From Bacteroidales bacterium (lineage in GTDB: Bacteria > Bacteroidota > Bacteroidia > Bacteroidales > GCA-2748055): 58,270 nucleotides of DNA. A program made the translations under genes and the position numbers. The notes beneath the pieces are model-generated. The model was not told where the DNA came from. It did no database searches and worked only from the letters and a program-made list of their open reading frames with translations. Location: the NCBI GenBank assembly GCA_021740585.1, contig JAIOZM010000016.1:1-58270 (forward strand). The letters run 5' to 3'. Below, one piece after another: positions 46,904 through 56,968 of this stretch (within the stretch, counting starts at the first letter, position 1; every line of letters begins with the position of its first letter).

Positions 46904-47842
46904 ATGCTGGAAAGTTATTTACTGGCTTTACTGGGCTTCGTATTATTAATTGGCAGTGGTAGGTTTCTTGTTAAAGCAAGCGTTTCTCTGGCAAGTTATT
47001 TTGGACTCTCTACTCTCATAATTGGCATAACAGTTGTCGCATTTGGGACTTCAGCTCCGGAACTCCTCATCAGTATGCAGGCTGCAATTAAAGGACACCC
47101 TGAGATTGCCCTGGGAAACGTTATCGGATCGAATATTTCGAATATTGGTCTTGCTCTTGCTTTATCTGCCATACTTGTTCCCATTACAGTAAAAAGAATC
47201 ACCCTTGTCTTCGACTGGCCTTTTATGATGCTGGTTACTATACTTTTCTTCCTGTTTTCTTTTGATCTCTCCATTGACAGATGGGAAGGTATCTTATTTA
47301 ATATTCTCCTCATCGGATTCGTTGTACTCTCCATAAGGAAATCGAAAAAGGAGAATCATGAACAGCATCTGGATAATAAAATCAACCTGAACATTTGGGC
47401 TATTATTGGAATTATTCTGGCTTCATGTGTTGGATTGGTTATTGGATCAAATTTATTAATAGAAAGTGCTATAGTGGTAGCCCAGAATCTGGGCATAAGC
47501 GAAAGGGTAATTTCCATTTCCATGATTGCCATTGGGACAAGCCTTCCGGAAATTTCAACATCCATTATGGCTGCTATTCAAAAAGAAACTGATATTTCTG
47601 TGGGAAATATTATCGGTTCAAATATTTTTAATATACTAAGCGTGCTCGGAATCACTGCTGTTATTAATCCAATGCAAATAACCACTGTGATGGTAAATAC
47701 CGACATGGTCTGGATGCTTGGCATATCCTTTCTTTTACTTGTGTTTATGTTTCCAATGAAACAAACAATTATTACACGATTTGAAGGAATATTATTATTA
47801 GCCGTATATGTTTTTTATCTTTATAAGGTATTTAGCTATTGA
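46904..47842 (+). CDS. Calcium/sodium antiporter, YrbG family
   Basis: A 312-residue inner-membrane protein with about ten helices in two inverted halves. Each half carries the alpha-repeat of the CaCA superfamily: [17 protein letters not shown], then [16 protein letters not shown] near residues 45-85, and [17 protein letters not shown], then [16 protein letters not shown] near 203-243. The glutamates E52 and E211 regions are the ion ligands in this family. Exchange of Na or H for Ca is inferred. It overlaps no neighbour; the LolD-like gene begins 14 bases after its stop. Confidence 0.92.
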   Translation: MLESYLLALLGFVLLIGSGRFLVKASVSLASYFGLSTLIIGITVVAFGTSAPELLISMQAAIKGHPEIALGNVIGSNISNIGLALALSAILVPITVKRITLVFDWPFMMLVTILFFLFSFDLSIDRWEGILFNILLIGFVVLSIRKSKKENHEQHLDNKINLNIWAIIGIILASCVGLVIGSNLLIESAIVVAQNLGISERVISISMIAIGTSLPEISTSIMAAIQKETDISVGNIIGSNIFNILSVLGITAVINPMQITTVMVNTDMVWMLGISFLLLVFMFPMKQTIITRFEGILLLAVYVFYLYKVFSY

Positions 47843-47855
47843 TAATTTTGAACTA

Positions 47856-48509
47856 ATGATAATTACTGAAAATATAGAAAAAAGTTTTGGTGAGCTAAAA
47901 GTGTTGAAAGGAATTGATCTGCAAATCCAAAAAAAGGAAATTGTTTCGGTTGTAGGGGCCAGTGGTGCCGGGAAAACAACCCTTTTGCAGATATTAGGAA
48001 CCTTACTTCCCTTCGATAAAGGCAGGGTGATTATTAACGGGGTTGATATTACCGGACTTAAATCTAAGAAGCTTGCAGTATTCAGAAACCAGAACATTGG
48101 TTTCGTTTTTCAATTCCATCATCTGTTGCCAGAGTTCAACGCTTTTGAGAATATTTGTATTCCGGGTTATATTCGTGGCGAAACCAGAGCAAAGGTAGAA
48201 ACCAGAGCATTGGAGCTCATAGAATTAATGGGCCTAAGGGATAGAATGGACCATAAACCTTCAGAGCTTTCCGGCGGTGAACAACAAAGAATTGCTGTAG
48301 CCAGGGCTCTGATAAATAATCCCTCAGTAATTCTTGCTGATGAACCTTCGGGTAATCTTGATTCCAAAAATAAAGAAGAATTGCATAAATTATTTTTCGA
48401 TCTTAGAGACCAACTCGCGCAAACCTTTATAATCGTAACCCATGATAAAGAACTGGCTGGAATGTCGGATCGAATGATAAATATAAAAGACGGCAGGATA
48501 CTGGAATAA
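47856..48509 (+). CDS. LolD-like ABC transporter ATPase
   Basis: A 217-residue ATP-binding subunit of the LolD/MacB group. Walker A is GASGAGKT (34-41), the Q-loop is [15 protein letters not shown] (the HHLLPEF form is typical of LolD), the signature is LSGGEQQR, Walker B is [13 protein letters not shown], and the switch is THDKE. A longer frame from 47808 overlaps the antiporter gene; the ATG at 47856 starts the usual [12 protein letters not shown] opening. The likely partner is the LolC/E-like permease at 4984, though it could also serve the ATPase-less MacB-type permease at 38629. Confidence 0.93.
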   Translation: MIITENIEKSFGELKVLKGIDLQIQKKEIVSVVGASGAGKTTLLQILGTLLPFDKGRVIINGVDITGLKSKKLAVFRNQNIGFVFQFHHLLPEFNAFENICIPGYIRGETRAKVETRALELIELMGLRDRMDHKPSELSGGEQQRIAVARALINNPSVILADEPSGNLDSKNKEELHKLFFDLRDQLAQTFIIVTHDKELAGMSDRMINIKDGRILE

Positions 48510-48527
48510 CTTTCTTTTATTTATCGG

Positions 48528-49313
48528 GTGAAAAAAAAAGAATTATATCTACTGCTTGAGGAGCAATATCTGTATTTCAATCAGAAATATTTTATAGAAT
48601 CTGACCCTATTAAGGTGCCTCATTCATTTTCTAGGGAAGAAGATATTGAAATTGCAGGCTTTATCGCCGCCAGTTTGGCCTGGGGACAAAGACCGGTTAT
48701 CATCAGAAATGCATTTTCAATTCTCGACAATATGCCCGGTGGGCCCTTTGAATTTCTATCAACAGCCGAAGATTATATGCTGCAGGGCTTTGAGACTTTT
48801 AAACACAGAACATTTAATGGCACCGATTGTGTATTTTTTCTGAGGTCACTGCAAAATATATACAGAAATCACGGTGGACTCAAAAATGTGTTTTATGATG
48901 GTTATTCACTTTATGGAAATATACCCGACACATTAAGGCATTTCAGACAAGTATTTTTCAGTATACCTTTTCCCGGAAGAACACTAAAACATATTGCCGA
49001 TATCGATAGTAAATCGGCCGCTAAAAGACTCAATATGTTTTTACGATGGATGGTAAGACAAGATCATAATGGAGTAGATTTTGGAATCTGGAACAAGATT
49101 CCGGCATCGGCTCTTTACATTCCTCTCGATGTACACTCCGGATCGGTGGCCAGAGAGCTCGGATTGTTGAACAGAAAGCAGAACGATTGGAAATCAGTTA
49201 GCTACCTGACCCATAAATTAAGGGAATTCGATAAAAATGACCCCGTTAAATATGATTTTGCCTTGTTTGGAATGGGTGCGATGGGTAAGGAGGAGTTTGC
49301 TGAATTAGAGTAG
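48528..49313 (+). CDS. TIGR02757 family protein
   Basis: A 261-residue protein matching the TIGR02757 family of unknown function: SFSREEDIEIAGFIAASLAWGQRPVI near residues 28-53 (part shown), LQNIYRNHGGL, RLNMFLRWMVRQDHNGVDFGIW and IPLDVHSGSVARELGLL. The start is GTG, followed by five lysine codons or similar. The helical pattern and LDVHSGSVARELGL segment recall DNA-glycosylase-like helical folds, but no activity is established. It lies 18 bases after the LolD-like gene and 27 before the methyltransferase gene. Confidence 0.85.
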   Translation: MKKKELYLLLEEQYLYFNQKYFIESDPIKVPHSFSREEDIEIAGFIAASLAWGQRPVIIRNAFSILDNMPGGPFEFLSTAEDYMLQGFETFKHRTFNGTDCVFFLRSLQNIYRNHGGLKNVFYDGYSLYGNIPDTLRHFRQVFFSIPFPGRTLKHIADIDSKSAAKRLNMFLRWMVRQDHNGVDFGIWNKIPASALYIPLDVHSGSVARELGLLNRKQNDWKSVSYLTHKLREFDKNDPVKYDFALFGMGAMGKEEFAELE

Positions 49314-49340
49314 CTGAGGACTAATTAATACCACAAAACA

Positions 49341-50060
49341 ATGCCAAACGATTGGTTCAAATTTAAGCAGTTTACAATAAATCAGGCCGGTTCTGCAATG
49401 AAGGTGGGAACGGATGGAGTGCTTTTAGGCGCCTGGGCAAATCTTCCTGAAAAAGGATCTTCGGTTTTGGATGTCGGAGCAGGAACCGGACTGCTTAGCC
49501 TGATGCTTACTCAACGATTTCCCAATGCGCAAATATGTGCCGTTGAAATTGAAAACTCTTCATGTAAACAGGCTAAAGAGAATTTCACGAATTCTTCATG
49601 GGGAAACAGAATGGTGTTGCATGAAATTTCGTATCAGGATTTCATTTTTAAAAGCAAGAATAAATTTGATCTGGTTATTTCAAATCCACCTTACTTTAAA
49701 GAGTCTTTAAAAATACAAAATGGAGCCAGATCTCTTGCCAGACATCAGGATACTTTATCGCTTGAAGAACTAATATCAGGGGTCTGTAAATTACTAAATC
49801 CCGGAGGTTTGTTTAGCCTTATTCTGCCATTTGATCAAAAGAATAAATGTCTGAAACTAGCTGAAGAAGCAGGATTATTTCCTCAAAGAATATTGAATAT
49901 TTCTCCAAAAACAGGCTATTCCTACATTCGAACTCTGTTAGAATTCTCTTTTAATAAAAAGGAATATCAGGAAGATGAACTAAGCATCGAGTTGAATGGC
50001 AGACACGAATATTCTGAGGAGTATAAAAAATTAACCAAAGATTTTTACCTGAAATTTTAG
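49341..50060 (+). CDS. trmN6: tRNA1(Val) (adenine(37)-N6)-methyltransferase
   Basis: A 239-residue SAM-dependent methyltransferase of the YfiC/TrmN6 family, modifying adenine 37 of tRNA-Val. Features are FKFKQFTINQAGSAMKVGTDGVLLGAW at the N-terminus (in shortened form FTINQAG...KVGTDGVLLG), SAM loop DVGAGTG at 44-50, and the adenine-binding NPPYF at 115-119. The C-terminal YTKEFYL-like ending here is LTKDFYLKF, as in the family. It converges with the saccharopine-dehydrogenase-like gene, with only three bases between stop codons. Confidence 0.92.
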   Translation: MPNDWFKFKQFTINQAGSAMKVGTDGVLLGAWANLPEKGSSVLDVGAGTGLLSLMLTQRFPNAQICAVEIENSSCKQAKENFTNSSWGNRMVLHEISYQDFIFKSKNKFDLVISNPPYFKESLKIQNGARSLARHQDTLSLEELISGVCKLLNPGGLFSLILPFDQKNKCLKLAEEAGLFPQRILNISPKTGYSYIRTLLEFSFNKKEYQEDELSIELNGRHEYSEEYKKLTKDFYLKF

Positions 50061-50063
50061 GTC

Positions 50064-51401
50064 CTAACTTATTAATACATCTCTTTCTTTAAACTCAATC
50101 CCATACTCCTTCAATTCATGAAGAACAGGCTCATAAACTTGTTTTTCAACCGGAATTTGAACACCGGTGAGATCAATTTTATTTTCAAGGATCAGCCTTG
50201 AAACTATGGCAGCCGGTAATCCAACGGTTTTTGCCATAGCGGTTTTCGTAGAGTCTTCCCCAATAACTACCAAAGTTGAATAAATTTTTCGGTGTTGCCT
50301 AAATCTCAGATAATCAAACTGATGCTCCATTATAATCATATCTTTATCGCCTGGCTCCATAGCCCATTTTTTCTCGAGAATATGTTGGAGAACCCGTGCT
50401 GGAGTTAAATCAGGTATACCAATCACCGTCTCATCGAAAAGTCCGAGCCATTTTAGTTTGTCCATCAGCGCAGAGTTTTCCGCTATACCTAAATAGGCAG
50501 CAATCTTTTTCTCAACCGAATCAACAATATTGTATGCTACAAAACTATTGGTAAACTGCCTGTATGTCATATGCTCCGTGTCATCCATGGAATAGGTGTC
50601 GTCGGTAGCCCCAAGTTGAACCAATAAATTCCAGGCATCGCAGAATGAAGGCCGGCGAATGGTGCCACGGAACATAGTAGATAATTCTTCTAAGCCATAG
50701 GTTGACTGGTATTTTAAGGAGTCACGATTCGGATAAACCTCAAACTGACCGTATTCAGGGATGTCAATTATTTCATATCTGGAAAACAATTTATGATAAG
50801 GAATGTATTTAAACTTTGAATTATGCAAAAAGCGGGCACCAGCTGCTCCTGCCAGTACTACATTCCTGGGAGCCCAGGTAAATTTATATCTCCAAGGATT
50901 ATTATCATAATTTGGAGCAACCAATCCACCTGTTGACGATTCAAATGCAATTAGTTTAGAGCCTTCATCCTTCAGTCTGTTTATAACCTGCATTGCCGAC
51001 ATATGATCGATGCCCGGATCAACCCCCACTTCATTCATTAGCAAAACACCTTTTTCACGCGCTTCTTTGTCGAGAGACTTTATTTCATCTGAAACATAGG
51101 ATGCCGTAACCATATTTACTCCAAAACGAACACATTCTTTGGCAACCTTAAAATGAAATTTTGCTGGAAGCATAGAAACAACAAGATTGGCCTCCCGTAT
51201 TTCAGCCATCAATTGTTCAGGATTGTCGACATTAAAAAACAAAGCTTCACCCCGGGGGTGATTGTTTATTTTATCCTTAGCCAGATCCAAAGAAATATCT
51301 CCCAAACGAATGTGCCATTTCGAGGATTCAGCATGTTCCAAAAGATAATTGATTAGGAATTTGGAGGATAATCCTGCCCCGAGTATAAGGATTCTTTTCA
51401 T
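50064..51401 (-). CDS. Saccharopine dehydrogenase-like oxidoreductase
   Basis: A 445-residue NAD(P)-dependent enzyme of the saccharopine dehydrogenase family. The Rossmann opening is ILILGAGLSSKFLINYL (GxGxxS form). VVSMLPAKFHFKVAKECV and NMVTASYVSDEIKSLD follow, then NEVGVDPGIDHMSAM near residues 123-137 and SSTGGLVAP near 155-163, all typical of the family. It may act in lysine breakdown to aminoadipate or a similar imine reduction; lysine ketoglutarate reductase is not adjacent. It is transcribed alone, divergent from mutS. Confidence 0.85.
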   Translation of the reverse strand: MKRILILGAGLSSKFLINYLLEHAESSKWHIRLGDISLDLAKDKINNHPRGEALFFNVDNPEQLMAEIREANLVVSMLPAKFHFKVAKECVRFGVNMVTASYVSDEIKSLDKEAREKGVLLMNEVGVDPGIDHMSAMQVINRLKDEGSKLIAFESSTGGLVAPNYDNNPWRYKFTWAPRNVVLAGAAGARFLHNSKFKYIPYHKLFSRYEIIDIPEYGQFEVYPNRDSLKYQSTYGLEELSTMFRGTIRRPSFCDAWNLLVQLGATDDTYSMDDTEHMTYRQFTNSFVAYNIVDSVEKKIAAYLGIAENSALMDKLKWLGLFDETVIGIPDLTPARVLQHILEKKWAMEPGDKDMIIMEHQFDYLRFRQHRKIYSTLVVIGEDSTKTAMAKTVGLPAAIVSRLILENKIDLTGVQIPVEKQVYEPVLHELKEYGIEFKERDVLIS

Positions 51402-51776
51402 ATAGAATTAATTTTTTTGTATTATGATAATGCGGTAAAAATTCAGCTTTTTAGATTGAATACAGAATTTGAAATGGATAAAACCTTGTGGGGAAGTTTC
51501 ATATTCAAATTAAAAAATTTAAAATTAATAGTATTGATCTGGAATTATTAAAAATTATTGCTCTTATACAACATATATTGAAGGAAGGATAAATTATATT
51601 ATTTCTTCCGAAAAAAGATCGTTTTCGTAAGTTAAGCTTGAATCTCATGGAGAAAATTATTCCTTCCATAAATACATACCGACCCTAATCCCTTCAATCC
51701 GTAAGCTAATTCCCAAAATCATTCGCAATTCAATTCATTTTTATAATTTAGTAAAATAAATAAATTTGAAAATTGA
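51402..51776. other. Divergent intergenic region, little recognised
   Basis: AT-rich 375-base spacer between two divergent genes. The only element seen is TAAATTTG (TAnnTTTG) at 51761-51768, 8 bases before the mutS ATG, which would make a nearly leaderless mutS transcript and may be chance. No gene, repeat or stable hairpin was found. Confidence 0.5.
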
Positions 51777-54395
51777 ATGGCTGATAGCGAAAAAAAATAC
51801 GTGGAAACTCCACTTATGAAACAATATTACACCATCAAGGCTAAACACCCTGATGCTATTCTATTATTCAGAGTAGGGGATTTCTATGAAACTTTTGGAG
51901 ATGATGCCATTCGTGCTTCCGGTATTTTAGGTATTACACTAACAAGGAGGGCGAATGGAGCCGCTTCTTATGTGGAATTGGCCGGGTTTCCTCACCACGC
52001 TATCGACACCTACCTTCCAAAGCTTGTAAGATCGGGATTGAGAGTTGCTATTTGCGAACAGCTTGAAGATCCTAAATTGACAAAAAACATTGTGAAAAGA
52101 GGAATCACGGAGTTGGTAACACCCGGACTTAGCCTGAGTGAGCACATTCTGGAAAACCGGGAAAACAATTTTCTGGCTGGTATTTATCTGGAAAGGAAGT
52201 ATGCAGGAATATCATTACTCGATATTTCCACGGGCGAGTTTCTTACGGCTGAAGGAAATTTTGAATACATCGATAAGCTGCTGAATAGTTTTCAACCTAA
52301 GGAAGTGCTCATCGAGAAGAGGAAATCGGAGCAATTTTTTGAAATATTTGGGAACGGATTTAATGTTTTTAAACTGGACGATTGGATTTTTACACCTGAA
52401 AATGCAAGCGAGAGATTGCTTCAACAGTTTGAAACAAAGAATCTTAAGGGCTATGGGGTTGATAAGCTTCAACTCGGCATTATATCGGCGGGCGCTATTT
52501 TGCAATATCTTGAAATAACCGAGCATCACAGCAAAAATCATATATCCAAACTTTCACGCATAGAAGAAGATCATTATGTGTGGCTGGATAAATTTACCAT
52601 CAGGAATCTGGAATTATTCAGATCTATCTATGATGAAGGAAAAACCCTTATCGATATTCTGGACAGGACTTTAACCCCAATGGGATCAAGAATGATGAAA
52701 CGCTGGGTCGTTTTGCCCTTAAAGGACATTCAAACCATAGAAGACAGGCATGATGTGGTTGATTATTTTATTAAAGAAGAAGATTCAAGAAAAACGATAC
52801 ATGATCTTTTAAAAGGTATTGGAGATATTGAGAGGATTATTTCGCGGGTGGCTGTTAACAGGGTAATTCCAAGAGATTTAAATCAGCTGAAGAACGCACT
52901 CGAAAGTCTTGTCCCATTGAAAGAGCTGGCCTTGAATTCGGGTGTTGAAGCCCTTATAAAGCTGGGGCATCAATTGAATACCTGCGAAAGTGTGAGGGAA
53001 AGAATTAAAAAGGAGATAAAGAGCGATCCTTCTAATATGATTTCGAAAGGAGGGGTTATTGCCGAATCAGTAAGTGAGGAGCTCGACGAACTCCGAAAAA
53101 TTTCGCGTTCTGGTAAAGATTATCTGGCAGCACTTCAAATTAAGGAAATTGAACGAACCGGCATTTCCTCCCTCAAAATTGCCTTTAACAATGTCTTTGG
53201 TTATTATATTGAGGTTCGGAATACGCATAAAGATAAGGTTCCGCCTGAGTGGATCCGGAAACAAACTCTGGTGAGCGCAGAACGATATATTACCGAGGAA
53301 CTTAAGGAATACGAATCGAAAATATTTGGTGCCGAAGATAAAATTCTGGCTCTCGAATCAAAAATTTACCAGGAATTGGTGAATTATATCTCGGGATTTA
53401 CCTCCCCTATACAACTCGATGCTACCATCCTGGCGGCTCTCGATTGTCTGCTTACTTTTTCTAACAATGCCATCGAGTATAAATATGTCAGACCGCAATT
53501 GACCGATGAAGACCCGATAATTATTCAGAATGGCCGGCATCCCGTCATCGAGCGACAACTTCCTATTGATGAGGAATATGTGGCGAACAGCACGAGCCTT
53601 GACAGGGACGATCAGCAAATTATCATATTAACCGGACCAAATATGTCTGGTAAATCCGCGCTGCTTCGTCAAACTGCACTCATTGTGTTAATGGCGCAAA
53701 TTGGATCCTTTGTGCCTGCTGAAAAAGCAGAAATCGGAATTGTAGATAAGATTTTCACCCGGGTTGGAGCTTCAGATAATATTTCACTGGGTGAATCCAC
53801 CTTTATGGTTGAGATGCTGGAAGCAGCTAGTATTTTGAACAATCTCTCTGATCGAAGTCTAATACTTCTCGATGAAATTGGCCGTGGAACCAGCACCTAC
53901 GACGGTATTTCTATTGCATGGGCCATGGTGGAGTATATGCATGAACATCCAAAATTTCATGCTAAGACCCTTTTTGCCACACATTATCATGAGCTTAATG
54001 AAATGGAAAAATCTTTTCCAAGGGTTAAGAATTATCACATCGCCATTCGGGAATTGGAGAATAATGTAGTTTTCTTACGGAAACTCGAAAGGGGAGGAAC
54101 CGAACATAGTTTTGGAATTCATGTGGCTCAAATGGCCGGAATGCCGAAGTCGGTTGTTAAGAGAGCTGGAAAAATTCTAAAAGAACTTGAAGAAGGGAAA
54201 GGTGGAAGTGCCATTTCAAAACCCGTTGGCGGGATTGCCGGAAGCAGGGAAGGATTACAAACCAGTTTCTTTCAATTAGACGATCCTGTTTTAATGCAAA
54301 TAAGGGATGAGATCAGGAATGTGGATATAAATAATCTGACTCCCGTAGAGGCTTTGAATAAATTGAATGAAATAAAGAATATAACGGGACTATAA
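51777..54395 (+). CDS. mutS: DNA mismatch repair protein MutS
   Basis: An 872-residue MutS1 protein that finds mismatches and starts repair with MutL. The mismatch-reading F-x-E is F36-Y-E38 in [14 protein letters not shown]. The connector, lever and clamp domains follow. The ATPase has Walker A GPNMSGKS at 620-627, Walker B region [16 protein letters not shown], and FATHYHEL. The C-terminus ends with the helical [18 protein letters not shown] segment common to MutS. The length is standard. The start [20 protein letters not shown] matches the family. mutL is not in the window. Confidence 0.98.
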   Translation: MADSEKKYVETPLMKQYYTIKAKHPDAILLFRVGDFYETFGDDAIRASGILGITLTRRANGAASYVELAGFPHHAIDTYLPKLVRSGLRVAICEQLEDPKLTKNIVKRGITELVTPGLSLSEHILENRENNFLAGIYLERKYAGISLLDISTGEFLTAEGNFEYIDKLLNSFQPKEVLIEKRKSEQFFEIFGNGFNVFKLDDWIFTPENASERLLQQFETKNLKGYGVDKLQLGIISAGAILQYLEITEHHSKNHISKLSRIEEDHYVWLDKFTIRNLELFRSIYDEGKTLIDILDRTLTPMGSRMMKRWVVLPLKDIQTIEDRHDVVDYFIKEEDSRKTIHDLLKGIGDIERIISRVAVNRVIPRDLNQLKNALESLVPLKELALNSGVEALIKLGHQLNTCESVRERIKKEIKSDPSNMISKGGVIAESVSEELDELRKISRSGKDYLAALQIKEIERTGISSLKIAFNNVFGYYIEVRNTHKDKVPPEWIRKQTLVSAERYITEELKEYESKIFGAEDKILALESKIYQELVNYISGFTSPIQLDATILAALDCLLTFSNNAIEYKYVRPQLTDEDPIIIQNGRHPVIERQLPIDEEYVANSTSLDRDDQQIIILTGPNMSGKSALLRQTALIVLMAQIGSFVPAEKAEIGIVDKIFTRVGASDNISLGESTFMVEMLEAASILNNLSDRSLILLDEIGRGTSTYDGISIAWAMVEYMHEHPKFHAKTLFATHYHELNEMEKSFPRVKNYHIAIRELENNVVFLRKLERGGTEHSFGIHVAQMAGMPKSVVKRAGKILKELEEGKGGSAISKPVGGIAGSREGLQTSFFQLDDPVLMQIRDEIRNVDINNLTPVEALNKLNEIKNITGL

Positions 54396-54421
54396 TAATT
54401 TTTAGGCTTTTGTCTTTACAC

Positions 54422-54634
54422 TTATCTTAAATAATCACTAACAGTCTTTGAAATAGATTTTTTTATCTGATCCCAAGTTTGCCCTTTTAAACTCACAGGT
54501 GTTTCGCTTTCTTCAGCTTCAGCAAAATAAGCAACAGCATTTGGAATGCTTATTGCCAGCATCTGGCTCGGGTACTTTTTTTTGTGCCAGTCCATTAGCT
54601 GCTGCAGCGAGAGATGGTGATGCCATAAGTTTTT
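54422..54634 (-). pseudogene. Remnant of an AbiEii-type nucleotidyltransferase toxin (C-terminal end only)
   Basis: Directly after the stop codon of the DUF6922 gene, the same frame stays open for 70 codons without a proper start. It reads KNLWHHHLSLQQLMDWHKKK, then YPSQMLAISIPNAVAYFAEA, EESETPVSLKGQTWDQIKKS and ISKTVSDYLR. I recognise this as the C-terminal helical end of Bacteroidota AbiEii/AbiGii-type toxins, which commonly follow DUF6922 genes. The N-terminal nucleotidyltransferase domain (GGTALSL and D-x-D-x-F motifs) is absent. The simplest reading is an internal deletion that left an inactive remnant. Identification is from memory of the family and is moderately sure. Confidence 0.6.
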
Positions 54635-54937
54635 TTAATAGGGAAAGAGTCCCGGGTTCAACTGTCGAAGTGTGTAACATCTGAATTCATTTAACTGTTT
54701 TCCTGTCACCGCGCTTGCAAGATGCATTCTGTGTTCAGGAAGAAATTTTGCATTTAATAATACTTGTGTCACTTTTTCATCACCATAATATCTGCGGCAC
54801 TGACGTATGTCCTCAACATCGCCACGTTCAAAGACACGTTCAATAACAAAGCTGGCCTTCGCGTCAAAATCAATTTGCTCAAAATTGACATCCCAGAAAA
54901 TGCCTTTGTTTAATAAAGGTTGCTTTTTTTTATTCAT
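54635..54937 (-). CDS. DUF6922 domain protein
   Basis: A 100-residue protein with the DUF6922 pattern: GIFWDVNFEQIDFDAKASFV, then IERVFERGDVEDIRQCRRYYG, and a C-terminal LNEFRCYTLRQLNPGLFPY. The first residues are lysine-rich (MNKKKQPLLNK). The function is not established. Because such genes usually precede an AbiEii-type nucleotidyltransferase, an antitoxin or partner role is plausible. Here the partner is reduced to a 70-codon fragment, so this gene may be an orphan. It converges with mutS. Confidence 0.75.
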   Translation of the reverse strand: MNKKKQPLLNKGIFWDVNFEQIDFDAKASFVIERVFERGDVEDIRQCRRYYGDEKVTQVLLNAKFLPEHRMHLASAVTGKQLNEFRCYTLRQLNPGLFPY

Positions 54938-55242
54938 ATTCTTTTAATTCAGCAAAAATCCCTTGGTCAAGATATCATTTTACATAAAATAGCCTTTTCT
55001 TACCATTCTCAAAGATTATAAGTAACAACTAATAATTTCTTTTTTATGCCGTGTACACCGTTATTCATTTTTATAAAAGGTACAATTTCTTAGTTGTTTT
55101 TTACTTCACAATCAATAAAAAGGCGTAAAAGCATAGTAGCGTATAGACACAATGGTATAAAGTTATAAAGGCGGATGTTGCCTTAACTTAATGTCCCCAA
55201 TTTTACGTTTCCCTAAATACTTGTTTTTGAATTATAATAATG
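54938..55242. other. Intergenic, no gene seen
   Basis: AT-rich stretch between the DUF6922 gene and the hairpin cluster. The segment GCGGATGTTGCCTTAACTTAATG near 55171-55193 recalls ends of some insertion sequences, but no matching inverted end or transposase was found. Nothing else is recognised. Confidence 0.4.
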
Positions 55243-55426
55243 CAAGCCCTCCGGGCTTGTGGTTCGTATGTTATTGTCTATACCCCGGGTGGTCCCGATA
55301 GCTATCGGGACGGGGCTAATCCAATGTTACCACTCCGTGGTTTTTTGGGTTCCCGTCATTTTGACCGAGTTGGGGTTTTCTAACCGCGGAGCGGTTATAT
55401 TGGATTAACCCCGGTCACATCCGGGG
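55243..55426. repeat. Cluster of GC-rich mini-hairpins (second copy)
   Basis: Related to the cluster at 41519. Hairpins in order are CAAGCCC-TCC-GGGCTTG (55243-55259), the perfect 18-base palindrome TCCCGATAGCTATCGGGA (55293-55310), ACCAC-TCC-GTGGT, TAACCGC-GGA-GCGGTTA (55381-55397) and CCCCGG-TCACAT-CCGGGG (55409-55426). GC-rich sequence without clear stems continues to about 55500. Linkers such as GGATTAACCCC are shared with the first cluster. No coding frame is supported. Confidence 0.75.
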
Positions 55427-55615
55427 TACTATGATAACCCCAACACAATCAGCCCCGGCCTCGCCTTCGCGTAGCCGCTCCGGCAGAGCAAGGAGGGGGT
55501 GCAATTTAAGAGTTGGAAGTTGGGATTCAGACATCGCGAGGAGTGTAGATATTGGAATCATCTGATTGAAAATAAAGAATTCAGCACAAAAAACATATGC
55601 ATAAGCCTTGATGCC

Positions 55616-56779
55616 CTATCTCAGAAAAACGCCAGCCTTAAAAAACACACTTTCAAAGGCAGCATCTATTTTGTCTTTTAGTTTATCAAGTTTCATAGGA
55701 AAGGGCATTTCATGGCTGTAGGGATAATCAAAATCCAGGACTTCCATATTTGCCTTTCGTCTCCCAAAAATGGTTTCTTTAATTTTCCCGGGAGGTATAA
55801 CTTTATCATTTTTAAGAGCTAAAGCATAGATCATTCGTGCTTTGCTTTTAAATATTTTTTCCCGTACTGCTTTATATTGCTTGTGTGAGATCATTGACCG
55901 AAAAGCCATGCCTATTCTGCTGGTGTTAAAAAATTCTGCGAAAACATTGGATTTTTTTATGTCTTCTTCAAACTTTGTCATGTAATAACTATAAATGGTT
56001 TTATAAGCCGGGGCATCCATAATAACTTTTGAAATTCCATTCATATCTTCAAATACAGATCCGCCACAAAAAAGAAATAATTTGGACTTTTCAAACAAAT
56101 TTTCAGGATTGCTCATATACAAAACCTGTCCCAGAAGTCCTCCAATGGAATAGGCGAAAATATCAGTCTGTGTACCCTTCTCGAACAAAGGGTGTTTCCC
56201 GTCCCGCATGGCAGTGAGGACAGAAACAATATCATTAGCTGTTTGGAGTCCTGAAAGGAAAAATCGCTCCGGTGCTTCAGTAAGTCTGTCACTCAGGGTG
56301 CTATTCAGGAATGTAATTAAATTCTCCTCCTCAGTGAAGGCTTGTTTCCTTTGCTCAGCTTTTTCAACCAAAGCATTTCTGTTCACCCAATCAGGCAAGC
56401 CTCTGTCCTGATGGAAAGAGAAAGGAAAGAGAATTACTGATTTTCCGGTATCCTGAACCAAACGGTGTGCCCAGGTGTAATATTTATCCCATTTTCTTTC
56501 ATTTAGTCCGTGAAGTAAAAGGATGGCTTTATTGTTTTTTCTTCCCTTGGGAGTGAAAACGGGATATCTGAAATCTTTATTCTGGGCAATTGAAGCATCT
56601 GTTTTTCCTCCTGCCACTGTCTTTCTGAACTTATCAAGGCTAATGCTATCGGGACTCTTGGTATTTAGTTTTGAGTGAAATGTAATGTAATGAATATCGA
56701 TGCCATCAGCCAATTCTATTACATTTTTTGAGCTGTCAATGCTCTGTGAAATACTCTGGTGGAGATCGTAAAACTTCAT
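55616..56779 (-). CDS. Alpha/beta-hydrolase-like protein (possibly DUF6051)
   Basis: A 387-residue protein without signal peptide. Residues 85-100 (AILLLHGLNERKWDKY) look like the first strand and oxyanion loop of an alpha/beta hydrolase, followed by SVILFPFSFHQDRGLPDW. A nucleophile-elbow-like AYSIGG has S211, with Ala in place of the first Gly of GxSxG. FLFCGGSVFEDMNG and a C-terminal DKVIPPGKIKE-type segment with SHEMPFP (possible catalytic His) follow. The overall sequence recalls the DUF6051 family, but I am not certain. The substrate is unknown. It is transcribed alone, divergent from the LytTR gene. Confidence 0.7.
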   Translation of the reverse strand: MKFYDLHQSISQSIDSSKNVIELADGIDIHYITFHSKLNTKSPDSISLDKFRKTVAGGKTDASIAQNKDFRYPVFTPKGRKNNKAILLLHGLNERKWDKYYTWAHRLVQDTGKSVILFPFSFHQDRGLPDWVNRNALVEKAEQRKQAFTEEENLITFLNSTLSDRLTEAPERFFLSGLQTANDIVSVLTAMRDGKHPLFEKGTQTDIFAYSIGGLLGQVLYMSNPENLFEKSKLFLFCGGSVFEDMNGISKVIMDAPAYKTIYSYYMTKFEEDIKKSNVFAEFFNTSRIGMAFRSMISHKQYKAVREKIFKSKARMIYALALKNDKVIPPGKIKETIFGRRKANMEVLDFDYPYSHEMPFPMKLDKLKDKIDAAFESVFFKAGVFLR

Positions 56780-56942
56780 TTTATAGTATAATTTTCACCA
56801 AAAGTAATGTGCTTTTATAATCAACTAAAAAAAATGGGATTTAGCTGCCATGACAGGGGCGGAAATGCATAAACAGGGGTCAGAGCCTCATAATAGGGGT
56901 GAAATTCTTTTCTTAAAAAATATTTTGGGGTGAAAAAAAGAA

Positions 56943-56950
56943 TATATTTG
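56943..56950 (+). promoter_or_regulatory. Candidate -7 promoter element for the LytTR gene
   Basis: TATATTTG, an exact TAnnTTTG match, 18 bases before the ATG at 56969. A TTTTGG lies about 15 bases upstream, closer than the usual spacing. It places the GTG at 56930 upstream of transcription and so supports the ATG as start. Confidence 0.45.
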
Positions 56951-56968
56951 TATGAATTAAAAGAAAAT

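Noticed and set aside
55171..55193. Possible insertion-sequence end (GCCTTAACTTAATG)
   Set aside because: No second end, target duplication or transposase fragment was found nearby.
55499..55681. Plus-strand 60-codon frame after the second hairpin cluster
   Set aside because: It begins in repeat sequence, overlaps the end of the hydrolase-like gene and shows no recognisable protein features.
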